Shown here: piece by piece, positions 1 through 7,529 of the stretch
Position numbering within the stretch: position 1 is the first letter of the stretch
Layout of the letters: every line of letters begins with the position of its first letter
NCBI RefSeq assembly: GCF_019976975.1
Contig: NZ_AP024630.1
Location: 2,976,001-3,040,000 of the forward strand
Length of the DNA stretch: 64,000 nucleotides
Reading direction: 5' to 3'
Source: Arthrobacter sp. NtRootA1
GTDB lineage: Bacteria > Actinomycetota > Actinomycetes > Actinomycetales > Micrococcaceae
Program-made: the position numbers and the translations under genes
Notes under the pieces: generated by a model
What the model saw: only the letters and a program-made list of their open reading frames with translations
The model's database searches: none
Told to the model about the DNA's origin: nothing

Positions 1-822
1 GGCGCCTGCCTCCTCAAGGGTGGGCACCTTCAAGTCGCGAACCACATTGACGACGGCGGGAGCCACCTTGAGGTACCCGGACGCTGCGGAAAGTTTGGCG
101 CGTATGGAACTGGAGAGTCCGCCGTCGGGATCCTCTGCTGCCTCCAGGAGGCCCTCAAGGGAGACGTATTCCGCGAGCAGTGACGCGGCCGTTTTCTCGC
201 CGATACCTGCAACGCCTGGCAGGCCGTCGGATGAATCGCCGCGCAGTGTGGCGTAGTCGGCGTACTGTTGCGGCAGCACGCGGTACTTGCCAACGACGAC
301 GACGTCGGTGACCATTTCCAGGTTCTTCATGCCTCGAGCGGTGTAAATGACGCGGACGTTCCGATCATCATCGACGAGTTGGAAAAGGTCCCGATCACCC
401 GTGACCACATCAGTAGGCAGTTGCGCCTGGCTGGCGTACGTTCCTACAACATCGTCAGCTTCGTGGTCATCGATGCCCACCACAGCAATGCCTGCGAGGT
501 CCAGCACGTGGCGGATCAGCGGGATCTGCGCTTCGAGAGGATCGGGAACGATTTCGACGTCGGGGCCCGCCGGCACGATTTCGGCCACTCTGTGCGCCTT
601 GTAGCTGGGAATGAGCTCAACCCGCCATTTCGGGCGCCAGTCGTTGTCCCAGCAAGCGACCACGTGGGTGGCTTCATACTCCGTGGTGAGGCGGGCAATC
701 ATGTCCATCAGGCCGCGGACAGCGTTGACGGGTGTGCCGTCGGAGCGCCGGATGGAGTCCGGAACACCGTAGAAGGCGCGGAAATACAAGGAAGCAGTGT
801 CCAGGAGCATGAGTCGAGGCAT
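1..822 (-). CDS. 5'-3' exonuclease (PolI N-terminal-like), partial at window edge
   Basis: The reading frame starts at the ATG at 822 and is still open at base 1, giving 274 residues without a stop. It is a stand-alone flap/5'-3' exonuclease of the family that forms the N-terminal domain of DNA polymerase I. The N-terminus MLLDTASLYFRAFYG is the typical start of the fold. Metal-binding acidic clusters are visible (DDHEADDVVG near residue 120, VTGDRDLFQL near 143), as is a helix-hairpin-helix-like GVAGIGEKTAASLL near 205. Expected role is removal of RNA primers or flaps during replication and repair. The 3' end lies outside the window, so I cannot exclude a longer protein, but actinobacterial stand-alone members are about 300 residues. 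Confidence 0.85.
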   Translation of the reverse strand, partial: MPRLMLLDTASLYFRAFYGVPDSIRRSDGTPVNAVRGLMDMIARLTTEYEATHVVACWDNDWRPKWRVELIPSYKAHRVAEIVPAGPDVEIVPDPLEAQIPLIRHVLDLAGIAVVGIDDHEADDVVGTYASQAQLPTDVVTGDRDLFQLVDDDRNVRVIYTARGMKNLEMVTDVVVVGKYRVLPQQYADYATLRGDSSDGLPGVAGIGEKTAASLLAEYVSLEGLLEAAEDPDGGLSSSIRAKLSAASGYLKVAPAVVNVVRDLKVPTLEEAGA

Positions 823-906
823 ACCTGATCCTGACACGTCCTGCCCGGAATCACCGTGAACCTGGGCTAAACCTCGTCTGCGGGCCAGGCAAAGACTTGA
901 TCCTCA

Positions 907-954
907 ATGTGAGCCGCATTACGATTATGTGAGCGATAATAGAACAAGGTGTTC
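907..954 (+). promoter_or_regulatory. Candidate promoter/operator of mobA
   Basis: Between the divergent exonuclease gene and mobA there is an inverted repeat GAACA-AGG-TGTTC (942-954). A third GAACA half-site lies at 962-966. Just upstream the octamer ATGTGAGC occurs twice (907-914 and 927-934), exactly 20 bp apart, and is followed by GATAAT (935-940), which resembles a -10 box. I see no good -35. Such spacing suits regulator binding on one face of the helix, as expected for an inducible aromatic-degradation gene. The regulator is not in the window. Confidence 0.4.
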
Positions 955-1005
955 AACTATAGAACATCAAAAGATTTCAACCCACAAAAGAAGTGAGGAA
1001 AGCCC

Positions 1006-2940
1006 GTGCAGTTCCACCACCACGGTTACGTATCCGGTGACCCTCGAGTCGAGCCGGCCGCCGGCGTCGGAATCAACCGCCCGGCCGAGCTTCCCGACGA
1101 AGTTGACGTCCTCATCGTGGGCACCGGTCCTGCAGGGATGCTGGCTGCGGCGCAACTGGCCCAGTTCCCGGATATCACGACGCGCATCATCGAGCGGCGC
1201 CCCGGGCGTCTCGCAATCGGCCAGGCCGACGGCATCCAGGCCCGCAGCGTGGAGACCTTCCAGGCGTTCGGGTTCGCCGAACGCATCACCGCGGAGGCCT
1301 ACCGCATCACCGAAATGGCGTTCTGGAAGCCGGACCCCGCTGACCACTCGCGCATCGTGCGCGCGGCCCGGACAGTGGATGACCCCACCGGTATCAGTGA
1401 GTTCCCCCACCTGATCGTCAACCAAGCCCGCGTGCTGGACTACTTCGCGGAGTTCATGGCCAACTCCCCCACGCGCATGAAGCCTGACTATGGCTACGAG
1501 TTCCGCGGTCTCCAGGTGACTGGTGTTGGCGACTACCCGGTCAGTGTCACCCTTGGGCACACCACGGGACCCAACGAAGGCGGGGAGCGCACCATCCGGG
1601 CCAAGTACGTCGTCGGTGCCGATGGTGCGCGCAGCAAGGTCCGCGAGGCCATCGGGTGCCATCTCGCAGGCGACCAGGCCAACCATGCCTGGGGTGTCAT
1701 GGATGTCCTGGCCGTCACTGACTTCCCGGATATCCGCACCAAATGCGCTATCCAGTCCGGTGCCGGCGGAAGCATCCTGCTGATCCCCCGCGAGGGTGGG
1801 CACTTGTTCCGCATGTATGTGGACCTTGGTGAGGTTAAACCTGAGGATCATGGCGCCGTGCGGAAAACGACCATTGAGCAGATCATCCAGAAGGCCAACG
1901 ACATCCTGCACCCCTATACGCTGGATGTCCGCAACGTGGCGTGGCACAGCGTTTACGAAGTAGGCCACCGGCTTACGGACAGGTTCGACGACGTCCTGCC
2001 GGAGGAACGCGGGACGCGCACGCCGAGGGTGTTCATCACCGGCGATGCCTGCCACACGCACAGCGCAAAGGCCGGCCAGGGAATGAACGTTTCCATGCAG
2101 GACGGCTTCAACATCGGCTGGAAACTCGGGCACATTCTGGAAGGCCGAAGCCCTGAGAGCCTGCTGGACACGTACTCCGCTGAGCGTCAAGTGGTGGCCA
2201 AGAACCTGATCGACTTCGACAAGCAGTGGTCCACCCTGATGGCCAAGAAACCCGAAGAGTTCGAAGACCCCACAGAGCTGGAAAACTTCTATACCCGCAC
2301 CGCCGAGTTCCCTGCCGGCTTCATGACCCAATACGCTGCGTCGATGCTTGTTGCCGAGCCCACACACCAGGAACTCGCCGCGGGCTTCCCCATCGGTAAG
2401 CGCTTCAAGTCGGCGCCGGTCCTGCGGGTCTGCGACACGAACCCGATGCACCTGGGCCACCACGCCAAGGCAGACGGGCGCTGGCGTATCTATGTCTTCG
2501 CTGACGCAGCGCAGGCAGGAGCCCAAGGACCTGTGGCGGACTTTGCCGAGTGGATCGCGAACTCGCCGGAATCCCCGCTGGCCGCTACGCCGTCGGACGC
2601 TGACCGCGACGCGTGGTTCGACGTGAAGGTGATCTACCAGCAAGACCACACCAACGTAGACATCAACGCCGTACCCGCTGCGTTCAAACCCACCGTTGGA
2701 CCATTCAAGCTCACCTACCTTGAGAAGGTCTTCGGCACGGACCCGACAGCAGACATCTTTGAGCTGCGCGGACTCAGCCGCGACGGCGTGGTGGTGGTCG
2801 TCCGCCCGGACCAATACGTTGCCAACGTCCTCCCCCTGACCGCGACGGCGGAACTCGGCTCGTTCTTCGCCACCGTGCATTCCGGGCAGCGGGCAAAGTC
2901 GAACGCAACCGAGGCAGATCTGGTTAGCCACCAGGCCTAA
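1006..2940 (+). CDS. mobA: FAD-dependent aromatic hydroxylase, probable 3-hydroxybenzoate 4-monooxygenase
   Basis: This 644-residue class A flavoprotein monooxygenase starts at GTG 1006 behind AGTGAGGA. It has the Rossmann GTGPAG at residues 40-44, the FAD/NADPH-linked GADGARSKVREAIG near 205, and the second FAD motif GDACHTHSAKAGQG near 346. A C-terminal thioredoxin-like domain ends in VVVVRPDQYVANVLPL, as in the phenol hydroxylase/MobA group. Length and N-terminus (MQFHHHGYVSGDP) match Comamonas MobA as I remember it, so NADPH-dependent conversion of 3-hydroxybenzoate to protocatechuate is the best guess. Phenol 2-monooxygenase is the main alternative. No ring-cleavage genes sit nearby; the downstream MFS gene might be a transporter for it but lies behind a terminator. 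Confidence 0.8.
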   Translation: MQFHHHGYVSGDPRVEPAAGVGINRPAELPDEVDVLIVGTGPAGMLAAAQLAQFPDITTRIIERRPGRLAIGQADGIQARSVETFQAFGFAERITAEAYRITEMAFWKPDPADHSRIVRAARTVDDPTGISEFPHLIVNQARVLDYFAEFMANSPTRMKPDYGYEFRGLQVTGVGDYPVSVTLGHTTGPNEGGERTIRAKYVVGADGARSKVREAIGCHLAGDQANHAWGVMDVLAVTDFPDIRTKCAIQSGAGGSILLIPREGGHLFRMYVDLGEVKPEDHGAVRKTTIEQIIQKANDILHPYTLDVRNVAWHSVYEVGHRLTDRFDDVLPEERGTRTPRVFITGDACHTHSAKAGQGMNVSMQDGFNIGWKLGHILEGRSPESLLDTYSAERQVVAKNLIDFDKQWSTLMAKKPEEFEDPTELENFYTRTAEFPAGFMTQYAASMLVAEPTHQELAAGFPIGKRFKSAPVLRVCDTNPMHLGHHAKADGRWRIYVFADAAQAGAQGPVADFAEWIANSPESPLAATPSDADRDAWFDVKVIYQQDHTNVDINAVPAAFKPTVGPFKLTYLEKVFGTDPTADIFELRGLSRDGVVVVVRPDQYVANVLPLTATAELGSFFATVHSGQRAKSNATEADLVSHQA

Positions 2941-2951
2941 GGATGAATGCA

Positions 2952-2983
2952 GCTGCCGGGAGCGGGACCAGGCTCCCGGCAGC
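2952..2983 (+). terminator. Terminator after mobA
   Basis: A perfect 12-bp stem, GCTGCCGGGAGC (2952-2963) against GCTCCCGGCAGC (2972-2983), with an 8-nt loop begins 12 bases after the mobA stop. There is no long U tract, which is common in actinobacteria. Its position argues against translation of the MFS gene starting at the ATG at 2947. Confidence 0.7.
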
Positions 2984-3035
2984 AAATTCGCAGTGGTGCC
3001 ACGGCGCTCTCCCAAAGCGTCGGAGGGGTCGGGCA

Positions 3036-3065
3036 GAATATCCCTCATGGGGCGCCAGGATATTC
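3036..3065. promoter_or_regulatory. Inverted repeat upstream of MFS gene, candidate operator
   Basis: GAATATCC (3036-3043) and GGATATTC (3058-3065) are perfect 8-bp inverted arms separated by 14 bases. They lie about 120 bp ahead of the MFS coding start, in the only gap that could hold its promoter. Function is inferred from position and symmetry only. Confidence 0.3.
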
Positions 3066-3183
3066 CAACGGCGCACGGAATGTAGCAAACTCTGACAGCC
3101 AACTCTTCCCGGGGCCGCTGGTTCCACGGGCTCGGCTCCCACGGGCTCTGGCGGAGGCCGGGCAAGCGGACGACAATGGGCTT

Positions 3184-4473
3184 GTGGTCACCCCTGCCAG
3201 CGCTGGCGGCGACAGCCTGAACGATGCCGCCAGAAAGATTCAACGTGTCTATCTCACGCTGACGCTGGGCAACACGGTGGCAGCTTCCTTCATCTGGGGT
3301 ATCAACACGCTTTTCCTGCTTGATGCAGGCTTGAGCAACCTCGAGGCCTTCGCGGCCAACGCCTTCTTCACAGCGGGGATGGTCCTTTTCGAGGTACCCA
3401 CAGGCGTCATCGCCGACGGTTGGGGCCGCCGCGCGTCATTCCTCCTTGGTACGATCACGCTGGCCGCGTCCACCTACTTGTACTACGTGCTTTGGCAGAT
3501 TTCCGCACCGTTTTGGATGTGGGCAGTTGTGTCGGTGCTCCTTGGCCTGGGCTTCACGTTCTTCTCCGGAGCCGTGGAAGCCTGGCTGGTGGATGCCTTG
3601 CGCTTCTCCGGCTATGAAGGCGGCCTTGAAACCGTTCTGGGCCGCGGCCAGATGGTGCAGGGTGTGGCGATGCTGCTTGGTTCGGTGGCTGGTGGAGTGA
3701 TTGCCCAAGCCACCAACCTTGGTGTGCCGTTCCTTATTCGGGTTTTCGTTCTGGTTGCCATGTTCGCCGTTGCCTTTGGGTTAATGCACGACGTCGGGTT
3801 CTCACCTGAGCGGTCCACCCACCCCCTCCGTGCCACCCGCGCGGTGCTCTCTGCCTCGATCGAGAACGGCCTGAAAAACCCGCCGGTCCGGTATGTCATG
3901 CTGGCCGCTCCCTTTAGTGCCGGCGTCGGGATCTACGTGTTTTACGCCCTGCAGCCATTCCTTCTTGACCTGTATGGCGACCCGCGGGCCTATTCCATCG
4001 CCGGTCTCGCCGCTGCAATTGTGGCTGGCTCGCAAATCCTGGGCGGCTGGCTTGCGCCGCACGCCCGGCGCTTGTTCCATAAACGAACCTCTGTGCTGAT
4101 CCTTGGCGGTTTGGCAGGATTCGTGATCTTGCTGGTCCTGGGCTTCACGCGTGTCTTCTGGGTGGCCCTGGTGCTGCTGGCATTTTGGGCTGTGGTCGGA
4201 TCTGCGGCAACTCCGGTCCGGCAGGCGTACGTCAATGACATGATCCCCTCGAAGCAGCGCGCCACGGTTCTGAGCTTCGATTCGCTCATGGGATCCAGCG
4301 GCGGTGTGGTGGTACAGCCGCTCCTTGGCCGTGGCGCTGACCTTTACGGCTATCCGGCGTCGCTGGCCATGGCGGGCATTATTGAGCTCATTTCGGTGCC
4401 ATTCCTGCTGGCAAGCCGTAGGCAGGGGGCATCGGCGGACCGTGCCAACACCGAAGCCGTTCAGTCTCCTTGA
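3184..4473 (+). CDS. MFS transporter
   Basis: This is a polytopic membrane protein with about 12 hydrophobic segments and the MFS loop-2/3 signature in DGWGRRASFLLG. The frame stays open upstream to 2947, but the first 79 residues of that version are Pro/Gly/Arg-rich, look non-coding, and overlap the mobA terminator. The GTG at 3184, giving 429 residues and VVTPASAGGDSLNDAARKIQ, is therefore the better start, though it has no convincing Shine-Dalgarno. The substrate is unknown. It is converging on, and overlaps by 13 bp, the gene on the other strand. Proximity to mobA suggests, but does not show, an aromatic or efflux substrate. Confidence 0.75.
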   Translation: MVTPASAGGDSLNDAARKIQRVYLTLTLGNTVAASFIWGINTLFLLDAGLSNLEAFAANAFFTAGMVLFEVPTGVIADGWGRRASFLLGTITLAASTYLYYVLWQISAPFWMWAVVSVLLGLGFTFFSGAVEAWLVDALRFSGYEGGLETVLGRGQMVQGVAMLLGSVAGGVIAQATNLGVPFLIRVFVLVAMFAVAFGLMHDVGFSPERSTHPLRATRAVLSASIENGLKNPPVRYVMLAAPFSAGVGIYVFYALQPFLLDLYGDPRAYSIAGLAAAIVAGSQILGGWLAPHARRLFHKRTSVLILGGLAGFVILLVLGFTRVFWVALVLLAFWAVVGSAATPVRQAYVNDMIPSKQRATVLSFDSLMGSSGGVVVQPLLGRGADLYGYPASLAMAGIIELISVPFLLASRRQGASADRANTEAVQSP

Positions 4474-5045
4474 GCCGGCAGCGGCGTCAACAAGGCGTCC
4501 TGAAGCTCCGTGGTCACTCCTGGTGGCACGTCGAGGTCTACGGCTAAGGCAAGTAGCGCGCGGCTGAAGTAGTTCCTGGCCGTGGCAGCGAGGGTGATGT
4601 CGGCAATCTCCCGGTCGCTGAAGCCCACATCGCGAAGCTGCTGCGTGTCGTCGTCGTTCATTGCAGCCGCATCGGTGCTGAGTTTGACCGCGTAGTCCAT
4701 CATCGCGACTTCCTCCGGCGGCAGCCCGGCATCCCTGTAGTCCCGGGCAACAGCGAGCAACTGCTCCTCATCGATGATGGCCAACGTCTTCTTCCCATGT
4801 GCCAATCTGCAATGGGAGGACCCAATGGCCTGGGCGGCCGCAAGCGTGACAAGCTCGAAACGTCGCAGACCCAGCGATGAGACGATTGCCTTAACCAGCG
4901 ACTGCCACGCCTTGTATGCCTCCGGGTTTATGCTCATGGCCTTCGTATGGCTTGGAACGTAGCCCATTGACTGCAGATCGGCTTGGTAGATTTCGGCGGT
5001 CAGACCTGTGGCTTCGGACTCGGATTGCACCTTCAGAATGGACAT
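4461..5045 (-). CDS. Carboxymuconolactone decarboxylase / AhpD-like family protein
   Basis: The protein is 194 residues of the CMD/AhpD-like all-helical fold, with the family motif E64-LVTLAAAQAIGSSHCRLAH83. In AhpD-type peroxidases the redox centre is CxxC-x3-H with an upstream Glu. Here Glu64, Cys79 and His83 are kept but the first cysteine is Ser76, so a classic disulfide relay cannot form. Many CMD-fold peroxidase-related enzymes have this one-Cys arrangement, so it is probably an active but different enzyme. It is a single gene converging with the MFS transporter. Confidence 0.75.
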   Translation of the reverse strand: MSILKVQSESEATGLTAEIYQADLQSMGYVPSHTKAMSINPEAYKAWQSLVKAIVSSLGLRRFELVTLAAAQAIGSSHCRLAHGKKTLAIIDEEQLLAVARDYRDAGLPPEEVAMMDYAVKLSTDAAAMNDDDTQQLRDVGFSDREIADITLAATARNYFSRALLALAVDLDVPPGVTTELQDALLTPLPAQGD

Positions 5046-5205
5046 GGGCGCTATTCTTGCCCCCGGTCAGGGGAATGTAAATGAGGCTGCGGGTCCGTAG
5101 GAGTGACAGAGTGGGAGTTCATCGCGCAAATGTGGTGGAACCGGATAGTGAAAGCGTGGACAAGCAATGATCTCCCTTCGGCAGGATTCCCAAGGTTTCA
5201 TCCGA

Positions 5206-5424
5206 ATGAGCAGGCATTTTCCCGCCAGCGCCTCCGTGTCCATCACGTTTGCCGACGGCACCCAAAAGGTTTTCCCGGGCCAGCGGCTCAACGAGATCTT
5301 CGACGACGCTCTGGCCGCGTTCCGGGCAGGAAACAACCTCGACGCCAAGGGCTTCAAACGAGGGCCAAAAAAGAAGGTCCAGCAGGGCATCGAGTTCGTG
5401 CCCATCAGCCCTGACATGGCGTGA
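5206..5424 (+). CDS. Small hypothetical protein
   Basis: I do not recognise this family. The 72-residue frame from ATG 5206 has strongly GC-rich third positions, typical of real coding DNA here, whereas the 13 codons from an earlier ATG at 5167 do not. An AAGG at 5192-5195 could serve as ribosome site. The protein is soluble, with a basic patch KGFKRGPKKK near residues 47-56 and no obvious motif. It stands between two minus-strand genes. Confidence 0.5.
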   Translation: MSRHFPASASVSITFADGTQKVFPGQRLNEIFDDALAAFRAGNNLDAKGFKRGPKKKVQQGIEFVPISPDMA

Positions 5425-5450
5425 ATTGCGCCCGGGCGGGTTCATGTCCG

Positions 5451-5486
5451 TCCCGGTTTTACTGTTTGCCCGGGTTCTACTGTTTG
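5451..5486. repeat. Tandem duplication of the dksA-like gene 3' end
   Basis: Two adjacent near-copies, 5451-5468 and 5469-5486, share CCGG-TT-TACTGTTTG. Read on minus they are two copies of GGCAAACAGTAR followed by AACC. The copy at 5477-5486 is the end of the DksA-like gene with its stop TAG, and the other repeats that end with a TAA. Confidence 0.6.
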
Positions 5487-5848
5487 CCTGAGGCGTGACT
5501 GACGCAATAGGGCGTCCATGGCCTGGCTTCGAGCCGACCGTCCGGAATGACGACACCACAAACCGCACATATCCCGTAAGTTCCATCGGAAATCCGCTGC
5601 AGTGCGGCCTCAATCTGCTCGAGGCCTACACGGCTCTGCTCAAGTAGCGCGGAGGCCTGGGAGAGCTCGAAGGCGATGGTGGTGCCCTCAGGATCATGCT
5701 CGTCGTCGACGTTCGAGTCCTGGCGGGCGAGGCTGACCGATGTGATGTCGCTGCGCAGCGCCTTCAGCAGGGCAACCTTCCGGCCGCGCTCCTCCTCCAG
5801 CAGAACCCGGAACCGCTCGACGTCGATCATGTAAGCAAGCCTACTCAT
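5477..5848 (-). CDS. TraR/DksA-type zinc-finger protein
   Basis: The 123-residue protein has an N-terminal coiled-coil-like helical part with an acidic VDDEHDPEGT segment near residues 47-56, followed by a C-terminal zinc finger C94-AVC97 and C115-VSH118. DksA-family fingers normally use four Cys; here the last ligand is His. Members bind the RNA polymerase secondary channel or have less defined roles. I chose ATG 5848 (GAAGG just upstream); ATG 5830 is also possible. An upstream extension to 5920 would overlap the divergent gene at 5919 and is unlikely. Confidence 0.7.
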   Translation of the reverse strand: MSRLAYMIDVERFRVLLEEERGRKVALLKALRSDITSVSLARQDSNVDDEHDPEGTTIAFELSQASALLEQSRVGLEQIEAALQRISDGTYGICAVCGVVIPDGRLEARPWTPYCVSHASGKQ

Positions 5849-5855
5849 CGCCTTC

Positions 5856-5887
5856 AAGCGCCCGTCTGGATAAGCGCCCGTCTGGAC
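5856..5887. repeat. 16-bp direct repeat in divergent promoter region
   Basis: AAGCGCCCGTCTGGAT (5856-5871) is followed directly by AAGCGCCCGTCTGGAC (5872-5887), 15 of 16 bases identical, and then AAGCC. It occupies the 70-bp gap between the divergent dksA-like and DUF1801 genes. Confidence 0.6.
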
Positions 5888-5918
5888 AAGCCGTGCGGCG
5901 TGGTGCCCTAATAACGTC

Positions 5919-6338
5919 ATGGGGAACTACGCGCGCCATCCCGGAGTCGATAGTTACATCAACGCACTTCCGGGCTGGCAACAAGCAGTTTGTGAGGAAT
6001 TGCGGGACGTGATCCACGAGGCAGAACCGGACATCGTGGAGACAATCAAAAGACGGGTTCAGCCCTACTTTGTCCTGGATGGAAACGTCTGCGCGTTGCT
6101 GGCGGCCAAGAACCACATCAATCTCTTTCTCTACGATGGCGCTATCGTTCCTGACCCTGCCGGGATCATCACAGCCGGGCACGATAACAAGACCAGCCGA
6201 ATGATCAGCTTTTACGTCGATGACGAAGTACCCACGGCACCCCTCATCGATATGCTTCGACTAATAGCCGCCAACAATCGAGCAGGTGGGTGGCGGAAGA
6301 TCAAAGCAGCTTTACAGGAGACTTCCGGCCCAGCGTGA
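5919..6338 (+). CDS. DUF1801 domain protein
   Basis: The 139-residue protein fits the DUF1801 (YdhG-like) family, with the conserved PEIVET-like EAEPDIVETIKRRVQPYF near residues 34-51 and INLFLYDGA near 68-76. These are small alpha/beta proteins of unknown biochemical role; some are annotated as iron-chaperone-like by fold similarity to frataxin. It starts with ATG 5919 and is divergent from the DksA-like gene. Confidence 0.65.
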   Translation: MGNYARHPGVDSYINALPGWQQAVCEELRDVIHEAEPDIVETIKRRVQPYFVLDGNVCALLAAKNHINLFLYDGAIVPDPAGIITAGHDNKTSRMISFYVDDEVPTAPLIDMLRLIAANNRAGGWRKIKAALQETSGPA

Positions 6339-6468
6339 GCACCAGCTTCGTCGCCTTCGCGGCGGCCGGGAATCATGCGGAACACCGGTCCGTTATCTAC
6401 ACAGGCCCGCTATCTCTACAACGGCCGTTTCGCCGTACTCATAACGACAGGAAGTTTGGGGACTGACC

Positions 6469-6858
6469 ATGACGTTGACCGAAACGATTGCGCGCCTCCG
6501 GGCGGCCCACCTCATGGTCCGCGACGCCAAGGAGTGGGACGAACTGTCCACGAACCTGTGGGCTGCCTATGATGCCAACGACGAAGAACTCGTTGAGCAG
6601 TTACGGTCACCGTTCCTGCAGTCGTGGCGGACCGTCACGCGATACGTGCTCCGGGACACCTTCGACGCAGCCGGCATTTCGGTGGGCGAACCAACCCATC
6701 CATGGGGAATCGCGACGCTCACCGCTAATGGAACTACCTGCGAACCACTCCTCTGCCGCGCTGAAGGATTCCAACTGCTCACATTTGCCGAGATACTGTC
6801 CAGCTATTCGGACTCCCTGGAGCCTCTTTTCACGGCCGCCGGACAGGCGGACCGCTGA
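6469..6858 (+). CDS. Hypothetical protein
   Basis: I do not recognise this 129-residue family. It starts at ATG 6469, is acidic and predicted soluble, with a helical N-terminal half (TETIARLRAAHLMVRDAKEWDEL) and a Trp-rich middle. Codon use is that of the neighbours. Its 3' end overlaps the convergent RibD-like gene by 29 bp. Confidence 0.5.
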   Translation: MTLTETIARLRAAHLMVRDAKEWDELSTNLWAAYDANDEELVEQLRSPFLQSWRTVTRYVLRDTFDAAGISVGEPTHPWGIATLTANGTTCEPLLCRAEGFQLLTFAEILSSYSDSLEPLFTAAGQADR

Positions 6859-7462
6859 TCAGCGTGGGTATGTACTCCAGCAGCTGCAGCTGGCCATCGA
6901 ATGTCCTGCTGTTCACCATTTCAAGCGAAACATCAGGATAGCCGTCATAAATCCGCTCCCTGCCAGTGCGGCCTGTGATCACCGGAAAAACGACAATCCT
7001 GTATCGGTCCACAAGTCCGGCACTCAACAAAGAACGGCAAAGGCTGAGGCTTCCCAGCGTGGTCAGCGTGCCGGTCCGGGTCCGCTTCAACTCCTTGACA
7101 GCTTCCACAGCATCCCCGCTCACCAGCTCGGAATTCGGCCAAGCCAGGGGTTCTTGGAGAGTGGAAGAGAAAACGACCTTTGGCACAGCCGCCAGCCCGG
7201 TCAGGGCCGCTCCCTCTTCCTCGGAGAACCCGGAGTCTTCGCCCGCGGCCTGCTCCGACATGCTTGACATCACCCGATAGGTGTTGGCCCCCATAAGCGT
7301 GGTGAAATCCTTCTTCCCTTCTTCCTCGAGCCAGGCAAGGTATTCCGGGGATTCAAGTCCCCACCAACCGGGCCACCCCTCCGCTGAGGCATACCCATCC
7401 AGGGATATGATCAAGTCCACCATCAACTGCGCTGATGTCGCTTCTGTAGTTGGCTCGCCCAC
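6830..7462 (-). CDS. Dihydrofolate reductase-like (RibD C-terminal) family protein
   Basis: The 210-residue protein matches the RibD_C/DHFR-like fold found in stand-alone YwjB/YyaP-type proteins. It has the N-terminal SLDGYASAEG, an FTTLMGANTYRVM segment corresponding to the G-R-T-Y region, PKVVFSSTL, and GRERIYDG near the C-terminus. These proteins are NADPH-binding reductases of unknown substrate; riboflavin synthesis is not implied. Start GTG/ATG at 7462 was taken as the first reasonable codon. Confidence 0.7.
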   Translation of the reverse strand: MGEPTTEATSAQLMVDLIISLDGYASAEGWPGWWGLESPEYLAWLEEEGKKDFTTLMGANTYRVMSSMSEQAAGEDSGFSEEEGAALTGLAAVPKVVFSSTLQEPLAWPNSELVSGDAVEAVKELKRTRTGTLTTLGSLSLCRSLLSAGLVDRYRIVVFPVITGRTGRERIYDGYPDVSLEMVNSRTFDGQLQLLEYIPTLISGPPVRRP

Positions 7463-7529
7463 GGCTGCTCCTCACGGGATTCGGGTTGTGCCTAGCATTG
7501 TCCTCCCGAAGGCCGGTTTGCACCACGAC

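Noticed and set aside
2947..3183. N-terminal extension of the MFS transporter
   Set aside because: It starts inside the mobA terminator and reads as non-protein Pro/Gly/Arg sequence.
967..3243. 758-codon open frame on minus opposite mobA
   Set aside because: It mirrors the high-GC codon pattern of mobA, has no family features and lacks a start with a ribosome site.
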